From positions 1 to 12,498 of the forward strand of contig VAYX01000012.1 of NCBI GenBank assembly GCA_005885325.1: a stretch of DNA of 12,498 bases. Direction: 5' to 3'. Below the pieces are notes generated by a model. That model made no database searches. It was not told the origin of the DNA and saw only the letters and a program-made list of their open reading frames with translations. Source of the DNA: Actinomycetota bacterium (GTDB lineage: Bacteria > Actinomycetota > UBA4738 > HRBIN12). A program made the position numbers and the translations under genes. Below are positions 1 through 7,150 of this stretch, in pieces; the stretch's first letter is position 1; each line of letters begins with the position of its first letter.

Positions 1-88
1 CGGCAAGCTGAAGTGGCTGCTCGTGGCCACGGAGGACCTCTCCCCCCCGGACTGGATCCGGCCTCCGGCCGAAGGCCCGATTGACTGA
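1..88 (+). CDS. 3' end of an unidentified gene (partial)
   Basis: Reading from base 2, 28 sense codons run to a TGA at 86-88. The tail contains KLKWLLVATEDL followed by a Pro-rich end (PPDWIRPPAEG), which looks like ordinary protein sequence rather than shadow coding. The gene begins outside the window and too little is visible to name it. Its stop codon overlaps the -35 box proposed for the next gene. The alternative frame starting at base 1 also stays open, to 84, but gives a less protein-like Gly/Pro/Arg-rich peptide. Confidence 0.45.
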   Translation, partial: GKLKWLLVATEDLSPPDWIRPPAEGPID

Positions 89-110
89 TCGTTCAGCCCC
101 CCGGTAGCGT
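81..110 (+). promoter_or_regulatory. Sigma-70-type promoter for the Asp-box protein gene
   Basis: TTGACT at 81-86 and TAGCGT at 105-110 are separated by 18 nt, close to consensus for a housekeeping actinobacterial promoter. Transcription would start near 117, giving a leader of about 33 nt that carries the Shine-Dalgarno sequence AGGGAG at 139-144. The call rests on sequence match only. Confidence 0.5.
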
Positions 111-149
111 CGGGGTCCGCTTCCGACCGGACGAGCGAAGGGAGTTCGC

Positions 150-1619
150 GTGCACGTCCGCCGTCTGGCCTCGACCACTGTCCTGGTCATGGCCTCGCTC
201 GCGCTGATCGGCGGTCTCGTTCCTTCATGCCACTCGGCCCCCGACCCGTCGAGACCACGTGCGCTCGAGGAGGGCCGGGGCCCCCAGCCCGACGGCGGCG
301 AGCTCGAGGAGCAGCTCACCGCGTCGGAGCGCCGGCAGTCCGCGCTCTCGACGGCCCGGGCTTCGGGGACGGCGGGGCAGACCGGCGCGCTCGCCTCGTA
401 CCCGGCCACCGGATGGGCCGGCGAGGTCCTCATGCACCACCGAGCCGACGACTGGGAGCCGGCCATCGCCGCCGACCCCAACGCCCCGTTCGTCTACGTC
501 CTGCACAATCGGTACGGAGGGCAGACGGCCTGCTCGAACAGCTGTCCCGATCCGGCCATGATCCTGCACGTCTCGACGAACGAGGGGAAGACCTTCGGGC
601 CCGATCGGTTCATCTGCGAGTGCCGGAACGTCCGGGGCCAGTACGACCCGCTGATCGAGGTCGTGCGGGACACCGGCGCCGTCTACGCCGTGTTCATGAA
701 CGACTTCGACATTCAGTTCGCAAAGTCGCTCGACCACGGCAGGACGTGGTCCACGCCGGTGCCGATCTACGGCAACGTCGCGTGGGGCGACAAGCCGAAC
801 ATGGCGACGAGCACGGACGGTCGCGACGTGTACGTCGGGTTCAACGGGCCGACGGGCGGCGACAGCTACGTCGCCGTCTCGCACGACGCCGGCGACACCT
901 GGGCCCAAGTGAGGACCGTCTCGACCAAGCGCTACTACTTCGCGTACGGCGCCGCCGTCCTCGCGGACGGCACCGCGCTCCTCTCGGAGATCAGCTTCGC
1001 CTACAGCGGCCCGGCGAAGACTGCGGAGGGCGACATGCAGGTCCACGTGCTCCGGTCCACCGACGGTGGGGCGACATGGTCCGATACCGTGGTCGACAGC
1101 CTCTCGCTCGGCCCGTCGTGCCCCTCCGCGGGGTGCTATCCGGACTTCTGGGACAGCGGGCCGGCACTGGCGGCGGACGCTCAGGGAAACCTGGCCTTCG
1201 TGTACAACGGGGCGAGTCGTGACGGCGGCCCCATGCGCGTGTACGCGAGCTCCTCCACCGATGGCGGCGCGACGTGGTCGCAGGGCGTCCCGCTCTCGCC
1301 GGCCGGGGTCAACGCGGCGTACCCCGCGGCGGCGGGGACCGGGAACGGCGACGTTCGCGTGTGGTACATGGACCAGCGCACCGGCCGATGGAACGTCTGG
1401 TACCGGGCGACCTCAGACCTGGGAGCGACGTGGACGCGGGCCGTCCGCATCTCCGACGTCCGGTCGGGCACGGCGTACAAGAATGCGAAGGGCTTCCTGG
1501 AGGCCTACGGCGACTACGGTGAGATCGCCATCACGAACGAAGGCAAGGCCGTAGCGGTCTGGGGCGAAGGGGCCAGCTACGACGGGCCCGGCGGGGTCTG
1601 GTTCAACCGCGAAACGTAG
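150..1619 (+). CDS. Secreted Asp-box (BNR/sialidase-fold) beta-propeller protein
   Basis: 489 aa, starting at a GTG preceded by AGGGAG with 5 nt spacing. Residues 1-27 form an export signal: basic MHVRR, a hydrophobic stretch at about 9-25, then VPSC with Cys27. This could be a lipoprotein signal, although Pro at the -2 position is atypical of a lipobox. Residues 28-90 are a low-complexity Pro/Gly/Glu/Arg linker. The rest carries Asp-box motifs (SxDxGxTW) at about 193-200 (SLDHGRTW), 244-251 (SHDAGDTW), 303-310 and 369-376 (both STDGGATW) and 422-428 (SDLGATW), plus a degenerate one at 142-149. Asp boxes mark sialidase-like beta-propellers, but I cannot confirm the sialidase arginine triad, so enzymatic activity is unproven. 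Extra cysteines (128, 132, 156, 158, 324, 329) could form disulfides outside the cell. The gene is transcribed alone and converges on nuoD with a 3-base gap. Confidence 0.82.
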   Translation: MHVRRLASTTVLVMASLALIGGLVPSCHSAPDPSRPRALEEGRGPQPDGGELEEQLTASERRQSALSTARASGTAGQTGALASYPATGWAGEVLMHHRADDWEPAIAADPNAPFVYVLHNRYGGQTACSNSCPDPAMILHVSTNEGKTFGPDRFICECRNVRGQYDPLIEVVRDTGAVYAVFMNDFDIQFAKSLDHGRTWSTPVPIYGNVAWGDKPNMATSTDGRDVYVGFNGPTGGDSYVAVSHDAGDTWAQVRTVSTKRYYFAYGAAVLADGTALLSEISFAYSGPAKTAEGDMQVHVLRSTDGGATWSDTVVDSLSLGPSCPSAGCYPDFWDSGPALAADAQGNLAFVYNGASRDGGPMRVYASSSTDGGATWSQGVPLSPAGVNAAYPAAAGTGNGDVRVWYMDQRTGRWNVWYRATSDLGATWTRAVRISDVRSGTAYKNAKGFLEAYGDYGEIAITNEGKAVAVWGEGASYDGPGGVWFNRET

Positions 1620-1622
1620 ACC

Positions 1623-2813
1623 TCAGCGGTCGATGTCACCGACCACGAAGAAGATGCTTCCCAGGATGGCGATGAGGTCCGGAACCAGCGTTCCCGGCAG
1701 CATCGCCGGGATCACCGAGACGTTGGAGAACGATGCGGTCCGCATCTTCATCCGGTATGGGTATCGCTTGCCGTCGCCCACCAGGTAGTAGCCCATGAGC
1801 CCAAGCGGGTTCTCGGTGCGGACGTAGATCTCCCCCTGGAGGTTCAGGGTCTTGGGGAGCTTGGGAGCGATGTACTCACTGGCCGGCAGCTTCTCCATGC
1901 ATTGCTCGATGATCTTGCACGACTCCCACATCCGCTGGACGAGCACCCACAGCCGGTCGTAGCAATCCCCGGTCATGCCCACCGGGACATCGAAGTCGAC
2001 CTCGGCGTACTTCTCGTACGGCTCGTCTTTGCGAGGGTCCATCGGCACGCCCGAGCCCTGCAGCACGGGCCCCGAACACCCGTACGCGATGGCCGTCTGG
2101 GGCGGAAGGACCCCGACCCCCTTGGTCCGGGCGAAGATGATCTCGTTGCCCATGATCAGGTCCTCGAAGTCCTTCAGCTTCTTCCGCACCCACTTCAGGA
2201 CCTCGGCGGATTCCTTCAGGAACCCTCGGGGGAGGTCGTCCTTGAGCCCGCCCACCCGCGCGTAGGAGTGATGCATCCGCGCGCCGGTCGCCGACTCCAT
2301 GAGGTGCTGGATCATCTCCCGTTCGCGGAACGCGTAGAACATCGGGGTCATCGCGCCGAGCTCGAGGGGGAAGGACCCGGTGAACATGAGGTGGTTCAGG
2401 ATCCGATTCCACTCCGCCATCATCGTGCGGATCCACTGGGCGCGTTCGGGCACCTCGATGCCGGCCGAACGCTCCACGGCGATCACCCATCCGAGCTCGT
2501 TGTTGAAGGCCGACAGCCAGTCGTGCCGGTTCATCAACACCAGGACCTGGCGGGCGTCGCGGAACTCCGAGAGCTTCTCGGCCGCCCGGTGCATGTAGCC
2601 GATCACCGGCTCCGCCCGGACGATCCGCTCTCCGTCGAGCTCGAGGACGATCCGGAGCACACCGTGGGTCGAGGGGTGCTGGGGACCGATGTTGAGGATC
2701 ATCTCCTCGGTCCGGAACGCACCCGGGGATGCGACCTCCACGTCGATGCCGCCGCCCCGCACCATCCAGTGCTCCGCGACGGTCGAGAACGTCGCTCGCT
2801 CTTCGGTATCCAC
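1623..2813 (-). CDS. nuoD: NADH-quinone oxidoreductase subunit D (solitary copy)
   Basis: 396 aa, the normal length for NuoD (49-kDa subunit of respiratory complex I), which lines the quinone-binding cavity together with NuoB at the cytoplasmic face. Family signatures are present throughout: GPQHPSTHGVL at 43-53, GYMHRAAEKL at 72-81, the REREM region near 163, ENPLG and the C-terminal VGDIDR. The start is a GTG preceded by GGAGG about 9 nt upstream. His50 matches the conserved quinone-site His, but residue 99 is Trp (HDWLSAF) where the quinone-coordinating Tyr is expected (49 residues after the His, as for His38/Tyr87 in Thermus Nqo4). From memory, similar HDWLSAF sequences occur in second-type actinobacterial NuoD proteins. 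No other nuo gene is adjacent: selA diverges upstream and the Asp-box gene converges downstream, so the gene is monocistronic here. Confidence 0.92.
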   Translation of the reverse strand: MDTEERATFSTVAEHWMVRGGGIDVEVASPGAFRTEEMILNIGPQHPSTHGVLRIVLELDGERIVRAEPVIGYMHRAAEKLSEFRDARQVLVLMNRHDWLSAFNNELGWVIAVERSAGIEVPERAQWIRTMMAEWNRILNHLMFTGSFPLELGAMTPMFYAFREREMIQHLMESATGARMHHSYARVGGLKDDLPRGFLKESAEVLKWVRKKLKDFEDLIMGNEIIFARTKGVGVLPPQTAIAYGCSGPVLQGSGVPMDPRKDEPYEKYAEVDFDVPVGMTGDCYDRLWVLVQRMWESCKIIEQCMEKLPASEYIAPKLPKTLNLQGEIYVRTENPLGLMGYYLVGDGKRYPYRMKMRTASFSNVSVIPAMLPGTLVPDLIAILGSIFFVVGDIDR

Positions 2814-2889
2814 CGGGTCCTATCCTCCCACGCGACCGGCTGAGGCGCCCGCGGCCGCATTCGAACGGGCGAGGGGTGGGCGAGCGCGC

Positions 2890-2895
2890 TAGGCT
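2890..2895 (+). promoter_or_regulatory. -10 box of a probable leaderless promoter for selA-selB
   Basis: TAGGCT (TAnnnT) ends exactly 7 nt before the ATG at 2903, and no Shine-Dalgarno sequence lies between them. This is the geometry of actinobacterial leaderless transcripts that begin at the start codon. No good -35 hexamer is visible at the expected spacing. The element lies in the 89-bp divergent gap shared with nuoD. Confidence 0.45.
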
Positions 2896-2902
2896 CGGAC
2901 CG

Positions 2903-4291
2903 ATGCCGGCCAAGGCGCAGACCCCTCGGCGGAAGATCCCGTCGCTCGACGCGTTGCTCCGCTCGGAGCCGGGGCAGCGCGCGGCCGAGACGTTCGGCCG
3001 CGCGCTGCTCAAGCGAACGCTCACCCAGACCCTCGACGTCGTGCGAGCAGGAGCGGCGCGGGGCATCGACCCCCCAGAGGACGACGTCATCATGGCCCGA
3101 GCGGTGGGCCTCGCCTCCTCCGCCGCGACGGGGCTCAATCCGGTGATCAACGCGACCGGCGTCGTGCTGCACACGGGGCTGGGCCGCGCCCCGCTCCCGG
3201 ACCGGGCGGCCAAGGCGGCCGTGCGCGCCGGGCGGGGCTACACCGACCTGGAGATCGACCGCGTGACGGGCGCCCGAGGGCGGCGGACGTCACGGGCCGA
3301 GCTCATCCTCACCGCGCTGACCGGCGCGGAGGGCGCGCTCGTCGTGAACAACGGGGCCGCGGGGCTGCTCCTCTCTCTCGCCGCGCTGGCCCGCGGAAAG
3401 CAAGTGCTGGTGTCGCGGGGCGAGCTGATCGAGATCGGCGGCGAGTTCCGGATCCCCGACATCATGGCCGCGTCCGGGGCCAAGCTCGTCGAGGTGGGGA
3501 CGACCAACCGGACCAGGCCGTCCGATTACCGGGGCGCGATCACGTCCAAGACAGCCCTCGTGCTGAAGGTCCACCCCAGCAACTACCGGGTGGTGGGGTT
3601 CACCGCCACACCGACCGCCGCCGATCTCTCCGGGCTGGCGACGAAGGCGGGCGTCCCGTTCCTCTACGACCTTGGCTCGGGATTGCTCGACCGATATCCG
3701 GGCGTCCCCGCGGACGAGCCCAGCGCGCGAGAGGCGCTTGCCGATGGAGCCGACCTCGTGGTCTTCTCCGGCGACAAGCTGTTGGGCGGTCCTCAGGCGG
3801 GGATCGTGCTCGGCAGGGCCGACCTCGTGGAACGGTTGCGCCGCAACCCGATCGCCCGCGCAGTCCGGGTGGACAAGATGCAGGTTGCGGCCCTCGAGTC
3901 CGTGTTGATGGCGTACGCCACGGGAGCGCATGGGGACCTTCCCGTGTGGCGCATGCTCGAGGAGCCGGCCGAGCGGGTGAAGCGACGGGCCGAGCGCCTC
4001 GCCCGGTCCCTCGACGGCGAGCTCGAAGGCGCGCACGTCCGCCCATCGGAAGCGACGGTGGGTGGAGGGTCGATGCCCGGGTACGCCGTCCCGTCCTGGG
4101 CCGTGGGGGTCCGCGTCCCCGATCCCGAGGTGATGTCGGCGCGGCTCCGTGCGGGGAGTCCCCCGGTCTTCTGCCGCGTCGACGAGAAGGGCGTGGTGTT
4201 CGACGTCCGGACGGTGACGGAGGAGGCGCTCCCGGACCTCACGCGGGCCATCCAGTACGCGCTGGAGGGCGACGACCTCGCCGATGAGTGA
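2903..4291 (+). CDS. selA: L-seryl-tRNA(Sec) selenium transferase
   Basis: 462 aa, typical of bacterial SelA. The enzyme is PLP-dependent and converts Ser-tRNA(Sec) to Sec-tRNA(Sec) using selenophosphate. Family landmarks are INATGVVLHTGLGRAPL at 82-98, LEIDRVTGARGRR at 116-128, the VNNGAAG turn at 148-154, and FSGDKLLGGPQAG at 288-300, in which Lys292 is the predicted PLP-binding lysine. The N-terminal helical region (IPSLDALLRSEPG) is the usual SelA start and supports the ATG at 2903; an in-frame opening reaches back to 2729 but overlaps nuoD and its upstream region. The stop codon lies inside the start of selB (8-base overlap), so the two are almost certainly translationally coupled. No tRNA(Sec) gene (selC) or selD lies nearby, so they must be elsewhere if the pathway works. 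Confidence 0.94.
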   Translation: MPAKAQTPRRKIPSLDALLRSEPGQRAAETFGRALLKRTLTQTLDVVRAGAARGIDPPEDDVIMARAVGLASSAATGLNPVINATGVVLHTGLGRAPLPDRAAKAAVRAGRGYTDLEIDRVTGARGRRTSRAELILTALTGAEGALVVNNGAAGLLLSLAALARGKQVLVSRGELIEIGGEFRIPDIMAASGAKLVEVGTTNRTRPSDYRGAITSKTALVLKVHPSNYRVVGFTATPTAADLSGLATKAGVPFLYDLGSGLLDRYPGVPADEPSAREALADGADLVVFSGDKLLGGPQAGIVLGRADLVERLRRNPIARAVRVDKMQVAALESVLMAYATGAHGDLPVWRMLEEPAERVKRRAERLARSLDGELEGAHVRPSEATVGGGSMPGYAVPSWAVGVRVPDPEVMSARLRAGSPPVFCRVDEKGVVFDVRTVTEEALPDLTRAIQYALEGDDLADE

Positions 4292-6191
4292 GGAGCCGGT
4301 TCGCCTGGAACCGGCGGCCGAGGCGCCGCTGCACGTGGTGGCCACCGCCGGCCACGTCGACCACGGCAAGTCCTCGCTGATCCTCCGGCTCACCGGCATC
4401 GACCCGGACCGGTTGGCGGAGGAGAAGCGGCGCGGGCTCACCATCGACCTGGGGTTCGCCTGGTGCACGCTCCCCTCGGGCAGGGAGATCGGGTTCGTCG
4501 ACGTGCCCGGCCACGAGCGGTTCGTCCGCAACATGCTGGCTGGGGTCGGACCGGTCCGGCTCGTGCTGTTCGTCGTGGCGGCCGACGAGGGCTGGAAGCC
4601 ACAATCCGAGGAGCATCTGGCCATCGTCGATGTCCTTGGGGCCGACGGCGGCGTCGTCGCCCTCACGAAGTGTGACCTGGTGGACGAGGAGGCCGTCGAC
4701 CTCGCCATCGAGGACGTGCGCGATCGGCTCCGGGGAACCGCTCTGCAGGATGCACCGATCGTCCGGTGCTCGTCGCAGACCGGCGAGGGGCTGGACGCAC
4801 TCGTCGAGGCCCTCGATGCGATGGTCGAAGCCGCCGCCGATCCGGCCGAGGACGAACGGCCGCGGCTGTTCGTGGACCGGATCTTCACGGTCACCGGCGC
4901 CGGGACCATCGTGACCGGCACGCTCACCGGGGGCAGGCTGCGAGTCGGCCAGGAGGTCGACCTGCTCCCGGCGGGAGGCCGTGGCCGGATCCGCGGCCTC
5001 CAGACGCACAAGCGCTCGATCCAGATGGCGCGTCCGGTCTCGCGGGTGGCGGCCAACCTGGTCGGCATCGACCGGGAGGGGCCGGGCCGGGGCGACGTCC
5101 TCGGCCTCCCGGGCGAGTGGCGACCGACCCGAGTGTTCGAGGTCCGGCTCCGACCGGTACGCGGGTTGGCCCATCCGCTCACCACCCGCGGGGCCTACAA
5201 GATCTACGCAGGCGCGGCCGAACGAGGGGCCCGGATCCGGTTCTACGAAACCGGCGAGCTGACGGACCCGGAGGGATGCTTCGCTCGCATCCGAGTTTCC
5301 GATCCGCTGGTCCTCGACGTCCACGACCGGTTCGTCCTGCGCGAGGCCGGCCGGCGGGAGACGGTGGCCGGCGGCGTCGTCCTCGACGCGGACCCTCCCG
5401 TCCGCCCCGGCCGCGCGGTGCATCGCCGCCTCGACGCGCGCGAGCGCGCCGCGCGGGCCGACCTGCCCTCACTCCTCGTTTCCGAGCGAGGAGCGGTCCC
5501 CGCGTCCGATCTGGCCATCCTCACCGGGGCCCAGGTATCGGCGATCGAGGGAGCCGAGCGAACGGGGACCTGGTGGGTGGCCGACCGCGTTTTCGACCAG
5601 GTACGTGGAGCCCTTCACGCCGAGCTCGCGGCGTTCCACGAGGATCACCCGCTGGACGAGGGCCTCGAGCTCGCGCGCGCCCGCGCGAGCGTGGTCCGAA
5701 GCCTCCAGGAGGCGGGCTCGCCCGGGGATGTCTCCGTGGCCGATGCCATGCTGAGTACCCTCTTCGGGTCAGGCCGCGTCGTCCGGGAGGGCTCCATCGT
5801 CCGGTTGGCCTCCCACATGGCATCCCTGGCCGGAAGGGAGGAAGAGGCCGGCCGTCTGGTCCGAGCCGTCGCCGAGGCCGAGCCGACTCCTCCGACCGTC
5901 GACGAGCTGACCTCGGCCGGGTTCGCCTCGGATCTGATCGAGGCGGCCACCAGGGCCGGGATGCTCGTCCGGCTGTCCCGCGACCTCGTGATGACCCCCG
6001 GGCTCGTGGCCCGGGCGGAGGCCCTGGTCCGAGGTTCGGGCAACCAGGGCATCACCGTGAGCGCGTTCCGGGAAGCCATGGGGACCTCGCGCAAGTACGC
6101 GATGCCCCTCCTCGAGCACCTAGATCAGCGGAAGGTCACGATCCGGCGCGGGGACCTCCGGTTCCCTCGGGAGCCCGCCTCCTCCGGCTAA
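4284..6191 (+). CDS. selB: Selenocysteine-specific elongation factor
   Basis: 635 aa, normal for SelB, the EF-Tu-like GTPase that carries Sec-tRNA(Sec) to UGA codons followed by a SECIS hairpin. The GTPase motifs are complete: G1 GHVDHGKS at 23-30, G2 RGLTIDLGF at 50-58, G3 DVPGH at 73-77 and G4 TKCD at 128-131. Beta-barrel domains II-III follow (FTVTGAGTIVTGT, about residues 205-217). From about 380 to the end are the winged-helix repeats that bind SECIS RNA; the last one carries TSRKYAMPLLEHLD and RGDLRF, characteristic of the fourth winged helix of SelB. The gene begins inside the 3' end of selA (ATGAGTGA overlap). It ends with a 4-base convergent overlap with the ridA-family gene. Confidence 0.94.
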   Translation: MSEEPVRLEPAAEAPLHVVATAGHVDHGKSSLILRLTGIDPDRLAEEKRRGLTIDLGFAWCTLPSGREIGFVDVPGHERFVRNMLAGVGPVRLVLFVVAADEGWKPQSEEHLAIVDVLGADGGVVALTKCDLVDEEAVDLAIEDVRDRLRGTALQDAPIVRCSSQTGEGLDALVEALDAMVEAAADPAEDERPRLFVDRIFTVTGAGTIVTGTLTGGRLRVGQEVDLLPAGGRGRIRGLQTHKRSIQMARPVSRVAANLVGIDREGPGRGDVLGLPGEWRPTRVFEVRLRPVRGLAHPLTTRGAYKIYAGAAERGARIRFYETGELTDPEGCFARIRVSDPLVLDVHDRFVLREAGRRETVAGGVVLDADPPVRPGRAVHRRLDARERAARADLPSLLVSERGAVPASDLAILTGAQVSAIEGAERTGTWWVADRVFDQVRGALHAELAAFHEDHPLDEGLELARARASVVRSLQEAGSPGDVSVADAMLSTLFGSGRVVREGSIVRLASHMASLAGREEEAGRLVRAVAEAEPTPPTVDELTSAGFASDLIEAATRAGMLVRLSRDLVMTPGLVARAEALVRGSGNQGITVSAFREAMGTSRKYAMPLLEHLDQRKVTIRRGDLRFPREPASSG

Positions 6192-6646
6192 TCCACCTTG
6201 GCCAGGACGGCCACCTCGACCGGCGCTCCGAGCGGGAGCTCGGCCACCCCGACGGCGGCCCTGGCGTGCTTGCCGGTCTCGCCGAACACCTGGACCAGCA
6301 GGTCGCTCGCCCCGTTGGCCACCTTCGGCTGGTCGGTGAATCCAGGCGCCGAGGCCACGAACACCAGGACCTGGACGATCCCGCGCACCCGGTCGAGCGA
6401 CCCGAGGGCCTCTTTCAACGCAGACAGCGCCTGGAGGGCGCACTGCCTGGCCGCTTCCTGTCCCTGCTCCAGTGTGACCGGGTCACCCAGGTGGCCGGGG
6501 TGCAGGATCTTCCCGTCCACCATCGCCACCTGCGCCGACACGTATGCCAACTCGCCGATCATCCGCACGGGGATGTACGAGGCCACGGGCTCCGGCGGCG
6601 GCGGAAGCTGCAGCCCCTGGGTGGCCAGCAGGTCCTCGATGCCCAT
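6188..6646 (-). CDS. RidA/YjgF-family protein
   Basis: 152 aa, slightly longer than E. coli RidA, fitting the approximately 150-aa YjgF-like subgroup. RidA proteins are soluble, usually trimeric, and the archetype hydrolyses reactive imine/enamine intermediates; the substrate here is unknown. The C-terminal block HARAAVGVAELPLGAPVEVA at 128-147 contains Arg129, corresponding to the substrate-carboxylate-binding arginine of RidA. AYVSAQVAM at 34-42 and DRVRGIVQVLVFV at 85-97 are also typical. The ATG at 6646 gives the conserved N-terminus MGIEDLLATQGLQLP. No Shine-Dalgarno sequence precedes it, and CACAAT lies 7 nt upstream, so it may be leaderless. The frame stays open upstream through whiB, but that part is shadow coding. 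It lies 68 bp downstream of whiB on the same strand. Confidence 0.88.
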   Translation of the reverse strand: MGIEDLLATQGLQLPPPPEPVASYIPVRMIGELAYVSAQVAMVDGKILHPGHLGDPVTLEQGQEAARQCALQALSALKEALGSLDRVRGIVQVLVFVASAPGFTDQPKVANGASDLLVQVFGETGKHARAAVGVAELPLGAPVEVAVLAKVD

Positions 6647-6653
6647 GCTCGGG

Positions 6654-6659
6654 ATTGTG
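6654..6659 (-). promoter_or_regulatory. Possible leaderless -10 box for the ridA-family gene
   Basis: On the minus strand CACAAT (one change from TACAAT) lies 7 nt before the ATG at 6646, and no ribosome binding site is visible in between. This is weaker than the selA and metallophosphoesterase cases because the first base departs from TAnnnT. Co-transcription from whiB is equally possible. Confidence 0.25.
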
Positions 6660-6714
6660 ACAGAGGGCCGCCGGTGGGCGCTTCGCGGAGGCGAGGGAAT
6701 CGCCGCCGAGGCGA

Positions 6715-6984
6715 TCAGCCCGCCCGAAGAGCCCGCTCCCGGAGGAGCTGCCGGCGCTCCATCTCGTTCAGCCCGCCCCAGATGCCGTGGCTCTCGTGGA
6801 TCTGGAGGGCGTACTCGAGGCATTCCTCGCGGACGGGGCACCGCGCGCACAGGGCCTTGGCCTTGGCTTCCCGCCCCTCCTTCTGATCGCGCTTCTCGAA
6901 GTAGTTGGGAGCGAAGAACAGGGAGGAATCCTCGCCGCGACAGGCGGCGTCGAACTGCCAGCCCCACATCCAGTCGACAGCCAT
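6715..6984 (-). CDS. WhiB-family transcriptional regulator (probably WhiB4-like)
   Basis: 89 aa. Four cysteines in the WhiB pattern (Cys15, then Cys46-x2-Cys49-x5-Cys55) would hold a [4Fe-4S] cluster. They are followed by the GIWGG turn at 67-71 and a basic C-terminal tail (RRQLLRERALR) for DNA binding or sigma-factor contact. WhiB proteins sense O2, NO or redox state and are the clearest taxonomic marker in the window. Placement next to a PASTA-bearing class A PBP and a ridA-family gene matches the whiB4-ponA2 neighbourhood I recall from mycobacteria, hence the WhiB4-like assignment by context only. The ATG at 6984 is the only in-frame start after an upstream TGA. A good Shine-Dalgarno (AAGGAGGG, 7014 to 7007) lies 22 nt upstream, too far for optimal use. 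No convincing promoter was seen in the 166-bp gap 6985-7150. Confidence 0.93.
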   Translation of the reverse strand: MAVDWMWGWQFDAACRGEDSSLFFAPNYFEKRDQKEGREAKAKALCARCPVREECLEYALQIHESHGIWGGLNEMERRQLLRERALRAG

Positions 6985-7150
6985 GGCGTCGGTCGAAACG
7001 GCCCATCCCTCCTTCGATGACCCTCATTAACAGTCTTCGTATCTGGACGCTCCGGGGATTCCCCCCGTTTCACCCCCGGTCCAGGAGGCACGGAAAACGC
7101 AAGGTTCGGCCGGCATGGGCCTGGGCCGGGGGTGAGGGGCGAGGCTGGGG

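Noticed and set aside
3290..5185. 631-codon minus-strand open frame across selA and selB
   Set aside because: Composition is Ser/Arg/Pro-rich without family motifs, while both plus-strand genes are strongly conserved.
4766..6886. 706-codon plus-strand open frame spanning selB, ridA and whiB
   Set aside because: It crosses genes on both strands and is Arg/Gly/Pro-rich. It is a GC-driven shadow frame.
6188..7027. RidA extended to 279 aa through whiB
   Set aside because: The first 127 residues are the alternate frame of whiB. RidA homology begins at the ATG at 6646.
7053..7065. Short inverted repeat GGGGATTCCCC in the nfeD-whiB gap
   Set aside because: Arms are only 5 bp around one base. This is expected by chance in G/C-rich DNA, and no second copy was seen to suggest an operator.
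6985..7150. Possible tRNA(Sec) gene or structured RNA in the largest gap, given selA-selB in the window
   Set aside because: No T-arm consensus, no TCA anticodon loop and no CCA end could be found on either strand.
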